NCBI GenBank assembly: GCA_030770425.1
Contig: JASJFT010000096.1
Location: 96,527 to 160,526, forward strand
Direction of reading: 5' to 3'
Length of the DNA stretch: 64,000 nt
Source of the DNA: Darksidea phi
Taxonomy: Eukaryota > Ascomycota > Dothideomycetes > Pleosporales > Lentitheciaceae
Made by a program: the position numbers and the translations under genes. Position 1 is the stretch's first letter, and each line of letters begins with the position of its first letter. The notes beneath the pieces were generated by a model. The model ran no database searches, had not been told where the DNA came from, and saw only the letters and a list, made by a program, of their open reading frames with translations. Positions 33,504 to 46,185 of the stretch are shown piece after piece.

Positions 33504-35675
33504 CTAAAACTTCTCCTCATACAACAGCTTGCCCTCCTCGTCGACATAAACGATGGTCTGCTGCGTGACGCAGTATCCCGGCTCCTCCCATGGCATGGAG
33601 CCGTTGGGGTATGAGGGGGGAGCGGGTGACTGGCCCGGTTCATCAACGGGGGCCATGTCGTTGGGGCCGGGAGTGTACGTCCACGGCTGGCTAGCGGGCA
33701 GCTGCGCGCGGGGAAGCTCAATGTAGTCGCCGTAGCTTGGGAGGTCGTCGCCCTTGGTAGGCGTAACGGGGCAGCTCTTGACCTGGACGTGGAAGTTTTC
33801 AATGGTCTCGGGATCGATTTCGTTGCCGTCGGGGCCGATGATCGTGTAGCTGAGGTTTTCCTTGAGGTACGGCTCTACGTCATCGGGGTGGAGCGACTTG
33901 AGCTCACCGCTCGCTTCCTTGCCCTGGAGCGCGGCGGTGAGCGGAATGCTGCCTTCGACGAGAACGGGCGCAGAGGGATCGCCAGCCACGGTGGCGCCGA
34001 GGAAGGTGTGCGAACCGACATAACCAGTACCGTAGCCGCTGGAGTCAGTCTGATTCGTGGTAGAGTTGTTGGTCGGGTACGAGCCGGTGGAGGCGGGCGC
34101 ATGGGGGGTGGTGCTGTTGGCGGGCATGTAGGGAGCGGTGCTGTTGGATGTCGAGTTGCTGGCGGGCTTGTTGCCGAGATAGCAGTGCACTTGGTAGGAG
34201 CCAGCCATGGCGAACTTGTTACCGACGACGGAGAGAACAGTGTCATAGTCGCCCTCCCTGAATGGACGGCCGGGGTAGACGGCCTCCACGTCCTCCTCCT
34301 CGCTGCGCTTGGTGATGGCGCGCTCGCCCTGGCCGTAGAGCCTGTTGATGGCAGAGACAACCTGTTGGTAAGTGCGTGCCTGGGTCTCCGGGTAGTAGTA
34401 TCCGAGGGTACGGGTCTCCCTAATGTCCATGCTGTTGAAGTAGTCACCATTGGAGTTCTTGGTGAAGGGCCTCAGGGGACTGTTTTGGTCCTTGGGCTCA
34501 CCAACGTTCCATTGGGCCATGGGACGGTTGATGTTGCCTCTGGCGACCCAGGTGTTAGGCGTGATGAGCTGGTGCATGGCGAGATAACGGTCAATGTTGA
34601 CGTGGTGGAGCCAGAAAAGGGGATCGAAAGCTGCGTAATCGAGGTAAGACATGTGGCCGCCATTGCCGCCAACAGTTCCGTGGATTTCGTCGTGGATAGA
34701 CTCGAAGCTGTCGGTGTTGCGGCGGCTAGTTCGGACACCATACTGCGCAGAGCTGACAAGACCCCAGTTGTTCTTGCTCGCGAAGAGAGCAAACACACGC
34801 TGGCGCCATCCGACGCGGGACTGTCCAAAGATGGTGTTCATCTGATCGTTGTTGTTCTGGGTTCCGATGGGACGGCGAAGAGTATTCGGGAAGCTGTTGC
34901 TTGGGCCCCCGCCCATCTCGACGGGCATAGAGCTGCCCCAGGAGTACGAGTAGAGAGGGTTGGGAATGGTGACGCGTCCACTGGGCTTGATAACACTGAC
35001 GGTTCGGTCACGGATGGAAGTGGGAACGGCGGGTTGGCCGGCAGGCGGGTCCATAGCCCAGTCGAAATAGGGCGCGCGGAGTCCGACAAGTGCATTCCTC
35101 CACCTCTGCTGCTGGTTGGCGGGGAAGGAGTTGACAACTTCGTTCGCGTTCATATAGAGGGCTTGCTCGTAGACAGCAAGGTACGGCCTGTGCCATGTGC
35201 CAAAGAGACTTTGTCCGTGAGGGCAATAGCCACCCTGGTTCAAGAGAGGGCCTTGGTTGTTCCACGTAACGAAGGGACGTCCGTGAACACCTACGACAGT
35301 CAGTATGCTTTGTCAAGGTGTATGACCGTGGTTCTTACCGCAAAGCTGGTACCAAGACATGCGGTCGTTCCTCGGCTTGGCCTTGAACCTCTCCATGGCA
35401 AGGAGGTAGAGATTCCACTGATCGCCCCTCCTTTGCAGTTCACGGATCTCTAGACGCGGGTACTGGCCACCGTCTGCGGCTCCCCGAATGGCAACGTTGT
35501 TGGCGCGCTCCTCGAGAATTGCCCTGGTTTCCCTGAGATGGGCATCCATGGCTTCTGGAGAGCGGTGGGCTGGGTGGCTGTGGGCATTGTGCTGGAAGGC
35601 GACCACGGCCTGGAGAAGGACAAAGACAGCGAAGAGCATGCCCAGGACGCCGCGTGGTGTGCTGAAGGCGGCCAT
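33504..35675 (-). CDS. Secreted or membrane-anchored tyrosinase
   Basis: Two exons (35675-35339 and 35290-33504) with a 48-nt GTAAGA...TAG intron give 707 aa. Splicing rebuilds WYQLCGVHGRPFVTW. Tyrosinase is a type-3 dicopper oxidase that turns monophenols to o-quinones for melanin. CuA ligands are the His in GVHGRPF, CPHGQSLFGTW and the following WHRPYL; CuB shows HDEIHGTVGGNGGH and DPLFWLHHVNIDR (about residues 312-345). A hydrophobic segment at about 9-27 (VLGMLFAVFVLLQAVVAF) is a signal peptide or anchor, so the enzyme is secretory. The C-terminal half carries a tyrosinase-type cap region and an Asn/Ser/Thr-rich linker with many N-glycosylation sequons. A KRSEEEDVEA site near residue 440 could be a Kex2-type cleavage that releases the cap (inference). 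It is longer than many fungal tyrosinases (550-620 aa). Confidence 0.93.
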
Positions 35676-37967
35676 GATGGGCTTCGATTATTGAAAGACC
35701 GAATGGCCTGCGCCAAAGGAAAGACTGAAGCAGAAACAAGAATAATAAGCGTCGATGCTGTGCGAAAAGAGCGTAACGACGTCGGACAAGTCCTCAGTCT
35801 TGTAAGAGATTCCAAGGAAAGGAACGCTCGACGTCAAAAGGTGGTGGAGTATTAAAAGGGAGGGTCGGCGTGGGCGAGACAAGGGGCGGATGGCTCTCAG
35901 GGTCATATAGGACGCCTGTTCCTGTGGCTGACCTCCGAGGATTGCCATTTTGGACAGCGGGCTGCATGGAGAGGTCAGGGATGGGACAGCGATTGGGCCA
36001 CCGGCGGTCCCTGGTGCGTCTTAGCGACCTCCGAGCGCCAAAAAGAGCAAAACGATTGTGGGCATGCCCCTGACTACGCCGAACAGGAAACACGGCGCCA
36101 GCCCGCTTGGGACTTGCCGACTGCTGGTCCGGGGCGTTTGCTCGTGCCGCCGGTGCATCTCGGTCGTGTTCTTCAGTGACGCGCTGTGGTAGCGCTGGGT
36201 GGCGTGCTGACCGCTTCTCCATGCTGTTTGTTGCCCGTCCTCTCGAAGGCGATGGATGCAAGCGGCGTTGGTGGCGGGCAGAGACAGGACGGATGGAATT
36301 GGTGGTGGTGACGTGCCGTTGATGGCTGCAGATCCGTGCACGGGCCACGGGAGGCTACGTTCACACGTGCTGGTGGAGTCGTGCACGCTGACCGGACTTC
36401 AGATGTTTCGTTCTGCTGTCAGCTCCGTGAATAGCTTTGCATTCCTCCAAATGTCGCATGCAGTAGGCATCATTTGAACAAGTAACCACGTCTCTAACCA
36501 TCTTGAACGACATCTTTGCACCACCACTTCTGCCCACCTCCCTCCCCTAGCACCGACTCGCAGCGCTCTTTTGTCCACCCGCCTAACTTACCCTAATCCT
36601 CGCGTAAAGATCAGCAGGTACTCCTAACGCAGGACCCAGCTCGCCTGTTTCAGGCTGCTACACTAGGCAGACATGCATCTGAACAGTCCAGTTCTGACCC
36701 TTCTCCGAACCCATATTCTCCGTTTGAAGAAGAATGCGGGTCGTCGTCGCAAGACCGATAATTGCGGGGGACGGACTCCTCACGTTGAAAGACACGCAGT
36801 TGTCTTCGCTAGCTGAACTTGATGGCATGCTCATCAGCCATGGGATGGCCGCTATCCACTTATCGCGCTCGCGCGAAAGCGACATCTCCAATACTCCTCC
36901 AATGACCATCTCCCGTACCAAGCAGCACCTCGAGTAGACGCACGATGCTCAGGCGACCGGCGACCACCATGGCGTCTCAAGAATGATGCCCACTGTTTTG
37001 TACATTCGCACCACCGCGAGTGCGGCCAATTTTCATCAACATCCGCCCACTTTTCAGACCCACGCCACGTTGCGGCTGTGCCCTCGGGTCTTTCGTATTA
37101 CACGCCTTTCATTTTACGTCACATGCACGGACTTTGTTGTTCCTCATTTCCTTTCGCGAGGGCGCTTTTAGCTTTTGCTTTTGCTTTAGGGCAATGGCGT
37201 GGTATTCAGATGTGGTTCGCCGGAGAATGCCGACACACCTCTGAGAAGGAATCACGCCACCCATTGTTGTCTCGTTGTCATCGCCGTTCAGCTATTGACG
37301 AGGTCTTTCGCTGATTTCCGGGCTAGTCAAGCAACCTCGACGTGTGGAGACTTCAGGCCCGCCACCATAATCTTATCGTGGAATCGCTCCACCGTCAGGA
37401 CAATGCTCTTATGTATAATCGTTAGACCTCACTTGAGCTGAACTGAGACCTAGAAAGTACTTCATAACGCGAGAAAGTGGCTTGTTCTAAGAAGGAAGGT
37501 GGATGAGCCTTGCAAATGCCGTTACATGGTTTCCGTATGAATGCGAAATGGATGGCGCCGGCATAATCATCCTCCAGCTGGGCTTAGTGCCCAGATCCGA
37601 TTTGATTTCGGCATGTGTAACTCGACGACTAAATCCTTATACTAGTACGATATGGTATGTCGGCCCTCCTACAATGGTACTGTTCCACACGAAGCGCCGC
37701 TCGTCTACCCCACGCAGTCCACTATCTACTTGCGTCTACGCCCGCCTACAAAATCAGCAAATGTGGATCTTCGTTGCGAAAAAGCAGCTGCTCAGGCAGC
37801 TGTCTGGTCCTGCGGAGAAATTTACCTTCAAAAGGGTGAGAAGAGCTTTCGGGGATTTCGAAGGCTGTAGGTTACGGAGCGGACTTTGGTCATGGTGACA
37901 ATCTTGGATTCCATATTCGAAACCTCATCATTCGCCATACCAGATCCCCCGCGCAGTCTTCCCACCG
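35676..37967. other. 2.3-kb stretch upstream of tyrosinase
   Basis: Only short frames occur, the best being 131 codons (37503-37898, plus) and 87 codons (36658-36921, minus), without motifs. The first few hundred bases upstream of 35675 should be the tyrosinase promoter. No repeat or RNA gene was recognised. Confidence 0.4.
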
Positions 37968-38339
37968 TCACGAACACAGCAAAGCCACCACAAGGAAAGT
38001 AAGCAAAATAGCAACCAAAGAAGCCAACAAAAAACCACCCATCCCAACGGCGCTTAAAAAGAACACGTCACAAAGTGCATCCCCAGCTCTCCGCCATTCT
38101 CCCGTTTTACCCTTCTCCACCTTCCCTTTTGCCTCGCTCACTTTCTCCTCCCACTCCAGCATCTCCCTCAGCATAGCCCACTTCCATCTCAGCCTGGTAA
38201 GCTCGGCTTCCCTTTCATAGATCACACTAACTAGCACATCAACTTGCCTCTGCACCACCTCTTTTTCCCTTGCTTTCATTCCTGACATCAGCGTACCTTG
38301 GACAACTGGTGCAGGATTCGGCGGAGCAACGAGTTGCAC
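37968..38339 (-). CDS. Hypothetical small tail-anchored membrane protein
   Basis: An intronless frame of 123 aa. Residues about 20-80 are charged and heptad-like (REKEVVQRQVDVLVSVIYER onward), predicting a coiled coil. The last 30 residues are strongly hydrophobic (VGMGGFLLASLVAILLTFLV), ending almost at the stop, so the layout is that of a tail-anchored protein. No family is recognised. Two things support a real gene: the domain-like organisation, and a hydrophobic stretch placed exactly at the C-terminus. The start may be the first ATG or the second, 20 residues later. Confidence 0.45.
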   Translation of the reverse strand: MQLVAPPNPAPVVQGTLMSGMKAREKEVVQRQVDVLVSVIYEREAELTRLRWKWAMLREMLEWEEKVSEAKGKVEKGKTGEWRRAGDALCDVFFLSAVGMGGFLLASLVAILLTFLVVALLCS

Positions 38340-38688
38340 GATGCTAGTATGCAGCCCCTTTAGTCATGTGGAACAACATATTCAATGTTATTGCAGAGGT
38401 GTAGCCTGATTCATAAAGCGGGCCGATGGTCCATGAAGACTCCCCCTCAAGGAGAACTGGTGAGAAATTATAAGCGCCCGGAGGTAATCAAATGCTTATT
38501 GGTTTCTGGTGCCGCTTAGAGGAATCTCCTTGGGTGTCATCGATAGCAAGCGACTTTTTTTAGATTGGCACGTAAGAGGCGGCAACTCGTCGACTACTTC
38601 ACCCCAGTCACAGCTATCCGGCGTAGCTGGCGGGGTTGGTAGTCCCCCAGATTCTGACGTGGACGAGTCCGTGCTTGGATTAAGGAAT
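38340..38688. other. Short intergenic gap
   Basis: A 349-bp gap between two small minus-strand frames. Nothing was recognised in it beyond ordinary sequence. Confidence 0.4.
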
Positions 38689-38988
38689 TCATAGGATTTG
38701 CGCCCTCTCTGGCCTTGCGGGCGGCGTAGGCGACTCCGCCCCTAGGAGTCGAAAATCGGTCCACCCCCTTCCCTTCCCACTACTCTTCACACTGCTACAG
38801 GTGTCAACGCCCGCATGCACACCAGTCCCTTCCTTCTCGGGCTCCTTCAACGTCCCATGCTCCCGCATCTCCGCCAAGCTCGGGAAATACGGATTATCAG
38901 CGCTCATCGGTCTCGGCACAAATTCGTCATAATTCTGCCTGGGGCGTTTGCACCATTCCAGTTCGAGATGGGGTTGTGGCTTGGCCAT
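38689..38988 (-). CDS. Hypothetical protein, 99 aa
   Basis: An intronless frame starting MAKPQPHLELEWCKRPRQNY. It is polar, without signal peptide or membrane segment, and Pro/Ser-rich towards the end. No family is recognised. A TA run at 39169-39181 lies about 180 bases upstream and could be its TATA element, which mildly favours a real gene. The start and the absence of introns are uncertain. Confidence 0.38.
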   Translation of the reverse strand: MAKPQPHLELEWCKRPRQNYDEFVPRPMSADNPYFPSLAEMREHGTLKEPEKEGTGVHAGVDTCSSVKSSGKGRGWTDFRLLGAESPTPPARPERAQIL

Positions 38989-39936
38989 GGGTGATGGTGG
39001 GTCAAAGGTGTGCGTGAGGAAGGTGTGAGCCTCGTCTTGGGCGTCGGTGTGTTTCGCGATGGCGTGTTAATATTGCTGCTTGTTGGAAGGGGGAAGGAGG
39101 GGATGTAGATATTAGGCAGCGAAAGTACCGAAACACGAGGAGCAGGACCACTCACAGTAGGCGTGCCTTATATATATATATCGATTTTGAAAATTCCATT
39201 CTCTGACGGCTTTACACTCATGGTTCTCATCCAGTACTATCACATCTATACCATGGTTCAACAACTTTCTGAAGCCTAGAAGTGGCAGGCCTGACAAAAT
39301 TGAGACTGCCATGTAGTTCAGGATGCGGTGGTGAATAGGTCAATGACGGCGTCAATCTTATCTCTTTTTTAAGTTGCTGCCTCATGAGGCTCGATAGTTT
39401 CGCTATCTATGGATAGATAACTTGGCTGTCAACCGGACTTGACAACAATTCTTCGAGAGGTTGAGCATTACGCTTGCGAATTTTTGACGTCGACACTGGT
39501 GTGAAGAACTCTCATCTATAAGCCAGAGCATACGGACACAGATATTCCGTCATCAACATGGTATCATTTAGCGCTGCCTTCCTACAGCGCAGCGCTTCAA
39601 TCACTACTCCCTTTCCTAAGAATAACACCGACATGTTGAATACATAGCAAGTCCTAAAATCAAAGCTATGCGTGTGCGCTGTCCGTATCCATGCCACTTC
39701 TCCGCACGAAGAACGCCATTCCGGCCTTAGGGCTTGATTTATGTGTTTTCCTCCCACCAACGACAACGCCACGCTAGACCTACATTGCAACAGAACCATG
39801 GTCATCGATAGAACAAAAGAGAGACGGCCAAGACGCGGGTATATGCACATCTCGCCACCCGCTGGACCAGACTGGAAGGGATCGTAGAGGTGAAGTACAC
39901 GGGGTATAAACGATAAAGAAAAAGAAGATGAGGTAC
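38989..39936. other. Intergenic, downstream of the MAPKKK
   Basis: This stretch holds a TA dinucleotide run at 39169-39181 and otherwise only short frames of no recognisable coding character. The MAPKKK 3' UTR probably lies in its last part. Confidence 0.4.
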
Positions 39937-42900
39937 CTACGCAAAGGCGCCTCTAATCTTTGCGTAGAGCTCAGTGTCCAAGAAATTGTAGTTCGGATCG
40001 AGGAAGCAGAAAGGAGAGCGGAGCAGTGTTTCGGCGGTGGGACGCTCGGCGGGATCACTGGGCCATGTTAGTCTAGAGCATGGATGGGGAGGAGGTTAGG
40101 AAATACTCACATGGTGAAGCAGTCATACATGAAGCTGAGACCCTCAACGCCGATGACTCTTGAAACGTCCTCCGGAATAGGCGGTGCCTGGTTGAGACTA
40201 CCGAGCTTGTAGATGGCACCAATCGCCTCCTCCTTGGACCACGGCCGCTTCCCCGCAAACATCTCCAGCACCACGCAGCCAAGCGACCATATGTCGACTT
40301 TCGCAGAGTACCCTTGGCCTTGAGAGCGAATGACTTCAGGCGCCATCCAGAATACGGAGCCTTGCATACTGTTCGTGATATCGTTGCCGTAGATATTATC
40401 CGATTTCTTGGAAATACCAAAGTCGGAGATCTTGCAGGTGCCGTCGAGATCGAGGAGGATGTTGTCGGCCTTTAGATCACGATGTAAGATGCCTTCTCTG
40501 TGGAGGTAGGAAAGGCCACCAAGAGTTTGCCGGGTCAAAGAGCTAACGACACATTCTTCGAACTTGCCGTGCTTGCGGATACAAGAGCCAACTGAGCCAC
40601 CGCTAATGTATTCCAGAAAGATGGAGATGCTGTACTCCTTGCGCTCGCAACCGAGATACTGAACGATGTTCGGATGGTCGAGGTGCTGCATGGTATCAAT
40701 CTCTTGATCCAAGCTCTTGACCAGCTCTTTGACCTTGTCCTTGTCCGAGCCGGCTGCCTGGGGTTTGACTTCGACTTGCTTGACTGCAATCAGCTCACCA
40801 GTGGTGATATTCATACCAAGGTAGACGCGACCGAACGTTCCCTTGCCAATGAGCTGACCTTTCATCCACTTGAAGGTGAGCTGGCGTTGTGGCAGATGAT
40901 CTTGGGGTATTGTCTCAAGTTGGATCAACCTTGAACCTCTTGGCGGCTTCACCTGTTCGATCTTTGCGTGGAACATCTTTGTGGACTTCCTCCGAACAAT
41001 GTCACCACTGCTTCGCAATGTAGCAACGCGGGACGGTCCCGCAGCAGGGATGCCTTGTCCGGTAAGCGGCCTCTTGTCTCCAAATGGTTGATACTGCGAC
41101 TTGACGACTTCACGAATGGATTTGGTGCGACCGAGACCAACGCCCGATTTCCTGATATTTCGTTGGGCCATCGATTGAACCGAAGCTCTATTGAGGGTCG
41201 ACTTCATGGTGCCAGTATCCTCGAATGAAGACATGGGAGTGGTGGAACGGCTGTCTTTGGGGAAATCGCTTGTGACCTCAGTCGGACCATCAGTCTCACC
41301 GTCTTCCTCGAGCATCGGTTGATCAAGGTTAACGTTAGGGAAGAACTCGTCGAGGTGTTCCACGAGGGCCTCGGCAGGGGGTCGATTTGCCCAAACATCG
41401 CTTGCAAACGATTCACGGCGCATGAACCTGTTCGCTTCATCTGGAGAATCAGTCCAGGTTGCAGACGCAGCCGACTCCGGAAGCACGTCGCTGGGCTGCG
41501 AGGTACGAGTGTCGTCCGTTCTTGCGCTTTGCTCGCCTGATCGGTCCACGGCCTTGTCGAGCGAGTTCTTTGATCGCGACGTCTTGAGAGTAAGCGACGG
41601 GCGTTGACTACGGGAGTCATTCGGCATCGACAATCCGTTCGTTGTAGGTGTTACCGGACCTCCTTTGGCCAAGGGCATAGCAAATAGCCCTTCATCGGAA
41701 TCATCATCGTCGGAATCGAGAGGCGCCAGTAATGGTGATTTGGAGTGGAATGACACACGCGCTTCTTCAAAGTCGTGCGTGGGGCCATATATGGAGATTC
41801 TAGACGACTCCCTGGAAAGGGCTGACGCTGGCGGATGCGCCGAATGGGGACTGACGTCCGGTGACCTGGTTCTTGTGGTCTGCTCGTCTTTGAGCTTGGC
41901 GATCGTAGGGTTCGGTGCACTCGGCATTTTGAGCGTTAGAGCTGGTCTGTCGAGGGAAATATCGTCGGGCACATCTTCCTCATAGTCAGGTATTGTGAAC
42001 GGGACATTGCCTTTGCTCATTGTAAGAGACCCAGGACTGCGAGGTGACCCACCTGGACTATTCCTACCTGAGCCGGACACGGCTCCAAACCCACTCTCTT
42101 GTAGAATTTTCTGCGACGGACGAATATTTTCTGGGGATGTATCCCGAACAGAATCTTTGGGCGGAACCTTGGGAGGTGCCTTGTTTGCAGCGCCGATATA
42201 ACTGCCGACGGTCCCAGCTCCGATAATGGCTGCAGCGATGTTGGAAAGACCTCCTGGGCCTTGCGGTATGGCCTTGCGCTTGTTAGCTTCTTGCTCAGTC
42301 GATCTTCGCTTGGCTTGAGGTTCTTCGCCCTCGGGCCATGACGTTCGATCTTTCTTGGCTTTGGACAGCGAGTTGGCCTTGAGTAAAGTGCTCGAATCTG
42401 GGGGTACCGGTGGAGGCTCTCTAAGAGGCACCAGTTGCTTGCTCTTCCTTCGTTGCTCATCGAAGTGTTTCCTATTCTCTTCAAAAGGCGAGATGCGGGG
42501 TTCGTCAAAATCGATGACGCCGGGACTGTGGAAACCGATGTCTTTGGAAGAAGACGACGGGTTTGGTGACGGGTCTTTCCTAAGCTTTTCTTGTCGGGAC
42601 GCAAGGTAAGCTTGCTGTTTGCGCCTAGTTTCGCGCTGGTGCTCTTCGGCAGCCGCTTTGAGAAGCCTTTGACGCTCTTCTTCTGGGAGGTCGTCGCCCA
42701 TGGCCCATGATGGCTCCGGGGCCCTGCTGCCACCGTTGAGCCGTTCCGCAACAGCCTCGGGAGTAAGTTCGTTCTTTTCCGCGGCTTTGCGCAATGCGGC
42801 CGTCTTGCTAGGGACCAGTGTCGATTCACCAGATTTGACATCGGGAGAATCCAGTTGTGAGTCGGCGTTTGTCAGTCGCGTATATGTCGCCTCATCGAAA

Positions 42901-45416
42901 GTCTTCCCGTTCGGCGGTGGGATGGAGACACCTAACCCGGCAGAGGGTGGCACAGTAGTCTCTCGTGGAACCTTGACGAAGATCTTCAAATCTCCAGCTC
43001 TGTTTCCATGCTGTGAGCGAGCTTGTACCAGCTTTGAGTCGGTCAACGGTTCGTCATGCTCGTATTGGCCGGGGGTAGTCAGATGTAGTTGAACGCCAGG
43101 TATTTGTCCTAGGCCTTGATTGAGCTCTTCGCAAAGGATCTCCCTCAAAGCTGCTGCTGAAGATATGTTTGAGATGTCGACCAGTCTGTAGTTCCAGCCG
43201 TCGGGCGTTACAAAGGCGAATCTTCGCTCAGACTCCCTGGTTGATGATCCTCTTGTACGGCCAACCGTTCGGCTTTCCGTATCGGCCTGCGCTGAACGTC
43301 TAGAAGGTGGGCGGTCGTTCAGCGATGTCTCGCTGGAGTTCATGCCCGACCTGCCGAATAGGGAGCCGCTGGGAAGGTGTCGATGGCTCGCCGGGCTAGT
43401 TGGTGAGTCCAGACTGGTATCGTCTGGCGAAGGATGACCATCGTCTCGTTTCTTTTCCCTTCGCATGAACTTGGGAAGAAAGCCCTTGTGTTCTTTGGCG
43501 CTCGTGGGTATCTCTGCGCTGTCATGCCTCGACATACCAGTCCCGGGTCGAGAGCCATCGTAGCCGTTCCTCCTGGGCTCATTGCGGCTTTCAGAACGAC
43601 CGTCGAATGACCTGCCCGACGGTGGTCCAGATCCTCCATTGACTGAGCCTGCCGTCGCAAATGTGGAGAGATTCGATTCGGAGCTGTTGCCGCGGTTGTG
43701 GTTATAGTATCTGGGTGCAGATGAACTCAGTCCGGCACTGAGCTGGCCACCGTTGGTCGCGAGGCGTGCTGACTGAAGACCAGGGCTATGCTGCGGGCTT
43801 GACTGCCTCATGACTTCACGGTGGTTCATTGCGCCGAACGAAGAGGGTGCGAATTCCCCAGAAGCGTTAGGACTGTGACGCTTGGTTTTCGAATCAAGCC
43901 CCTGCAAGACCTCCTTGGAGAAGGCACTCCGCCCGTTTGTTTCGCTGTAGTCGGGAGGGGGTCCTAGCCCGGGAACGGTGAAGGTGCGCTGGGTCGAGAC
44001 TCGTCGGGGTGCTGTTGCTGAGGGAGGGGAGTTTAGAGGCATCTGTCGCCCGGGGCTCTCTTCGCCGTTTCCAGCCGTGGTGGGCGTCGAATTAAAGTCC
44101 ATCCTGGTGCCTATATATGGCGAGTTCTCGAGAGTGCCCTCTGTGCCTGCGCTGGCCAGAGTCATGCCGGTATCCGCTCGTTGCGGCATGCGTACGTTGC
44201 TTGAGCTTCCGGTTTCCACGATGGCGCGAACTAGCCTGCGCAACTTGCGACCCTCGTCTCTTTCTCTGTTCTGGTCCCAGCCCGTTCCACTTGCGGTGCA
44301 CTGCTTTGCTAACTGGGGAAAGATGACCTGGTGCATCATGGCGACATTTCCCTTCCCCCCGTGACCGCGCCCAATTTCCAGAAATCTCGAGCCTTCCAGG
44401 CCCAGCGTTTTGAACGTCTCCTGCCAGTCTCTCGAGAAGCCGTTGCTCGCTAACCATACCTGCACGCGGTCGGCGGGCCATTGCGCCGAGGCATCGTTCG
44501 GCGAGATTGGGGTAGTAGCGGTGCTTTCGCTGCGAAAGAAGATGCTGCCATGCGTCTGTGGATTCGGGTTTTGCAGTGTCGCAGTCGGCGGACCCGGCGT
44601 GTCGTAGCTCTGCGCTCGGTCGGTGGGAATGTTGAGGTGGCCGCGGTTGGCCGGCGCATAGCTGGTGTTGGTTGCGTACTGATTTTGCGTAGGAAAGCCG
44701 GTTGTTGAACCGTCCGTGTTTGCCGACCAAGAGTCCTCTGTGTAGAATGCCGGTTCTGAGTACTGCCTCGAAGTGTGCAAAGGGGGAATGCCCACGCCCG
44801 GACCGAACGACTCTCCGCCGGGGATATACGTCGCAGATGTCAGAGGGGCTTCCGAGTGTGGCTGTACCGGCGGCGGCCCTGGTGGCGGAGGCAGACCTTG
44901 GTAACCATGGTATGCGCTGGGGTTGTACTGATACTGGCGCGGGGCACCCCAGCCAAAGTTCTGGTGGGGAGGAGGGGGTATCGAGATGCCCCCGAGGTTG
45001 TTCTGGTTGGCTGGTCGCGGAGGCGGCGGCGGGAGATTGATGTTGTGGGAGGCGGGAGTCGAGGTCGGCTGGGGAGGCGGTGGGGGGATGTACTGGTGCA
45101 TGGCTGACTGCTGGCGGTAGCTCTGCTGGCGCTGGAGGAGGTTCGGGTCGGCAACCGTGTGCGCCCGGCCCCGCGGGCTGGTCGAGTGGTTGACGAGCCC
45201 GGGCGACAGCAACGGATATGGAGCGCTTGTCCCACTGGGAGTGAGTAGCGACGCGGGCGGGGAGCCAAGGCCCGGTATCTCGCTCGCGGTGAGCTCGTTG
45301 GGCACGGCGAGGTTGGAGCGGTTCGCAGATAGAGGGGTGGGGGGACCGCGACGAGCTGAGCGGTCCGAGGTGTTCGATATGTTGGACGAGGAGCGTTGTC
45401 GCGACGCAATTGTCAT
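39937..45416 (-). CDS. BCK1: MAPKKK of the cell-wall integrity pathway (Bck1-like)
   Basis: Two exons (45416-40111 and 40057-39937) with a 53-nt GTGAGT...CAG intron give 1808 aa. The catalytic domain (about 1515-1800) has LIGKGTFGRVYLG (glycine loop), AVKQVE (Lys), HRDLKADN, DFGISKK, a GSVFWMAPEV activation-loop end and WSLGCVVLEMFAGKRPWSK, all characteristic of Bck1-type MAPKKKs. Upstream are a Pro/Tyr/Gln-rich N-terminus (PPPPPPRP runs), a SAM-like segment near residue 315 (VQVWLASNGFSRDWQETFKT), a ubiquitin-like or Ras-association-like segment near 730 (FVTPDGWNYRLVDI), and long disordered linkers. In yeast Bck1 is activated by Pkc1 and passes the signal to Mkk1/2 and Mpk1. The second exon supplies the conserved FT(I)DPAERPTAETLL end, confirming the splice. 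Length fits filamentous fungal Bck1 (1600-1850 aa). Confidence 0.93.
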
Positions 45417-46147
45417 GTCTGGGGCTCGGCGGGTGCGTGGGAGGGCTCCTCGGGTTGGTCAGAGGGCACGCGGCGCATCACGACATAACGATGCAGCGGG
45501 CGAATGAGTCGGCGAGCAGTGTGGTCGCCCCTCTCAAGACGGTGGTGTTGTTTGGAGCTGTTTGCGCTGTCTTGACTCGTGCTCGTGGGCGGATCGCGGA
45601 GCTGTATCCGAACCTCGCGCGGGCGCTTTGGAGCTCTGGATGGGACTGGCGCGTCAAGATGGCAGCGGACTGTCGCAGAGCAACGAAGGTGCTACGAACG
45701 GAGAGCAAGTAATGGCAGGATCGAGGACTGGACAGCGTGTCGGCGCACGTGTAGAGGGGCGGGAGCGCTCGCAGTGAGCACGGCGCTTGCAGAGAGGTGA
45801 GGTGAGAGGCGAGAGGTGAGCTAAGGCTCGGCGCAACAAAGCCAGGTCGAGGCAGAACAATGGATAGATGCAGCGCACTGCGGGTGCTGCGGGCGCCGAG
45901 AAGGAGAGGAGAGGAGAGGAGGAGGGGGGAGGGGATGGGCGAGGGAGCGACGGCGGGGGACTGCGAGCGACTGCGGCGTGTGGTGTTGAGCCTGGGCTGT
46001 TCGCCAGCTGGAGTGAGATGTGAGGGCTGCGGCGTTGTTCGCTCGAGCGCACGGGCGCCCGGGCTAGTAGGGCAGGAGGCCAAGCAGTCGGCTCGCGGTC
46101 GTGATTCGGGCAGATCTCACACGGGCAGCGCTGGCGCGGGCGACGTT

Positions 46148-46150
<3 letters not shown>

Positions 46151-46182
<32 letters not shown>
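46151..46182. repeat. (GA)16 microsatellite
   Basis: A perfect dinucleotide run in the MAPKKK/PDC intergenic region. Such tracts can bind GAGA-type factors or give unusual DNA structure; nothing specific can be assigned here. Confidence 0.95.

Positions 46183-46185
<3 letters not shown>

Noticed and set aside
33789..35453. A 554-codon open frame on the plus strand opposite tyrosinase
   Set aside because: It is fully antisense to a well-supported gene. Its composition (Val/Gly/Glu-rich) is that expected from reading GC-biased codons on the opposite strand, and no domain is seen.
37503..37898. A 131-codon plus-strand frame
   Set aside because: Several overlapping frames of similar length in this spot and none with a recognisable motif.
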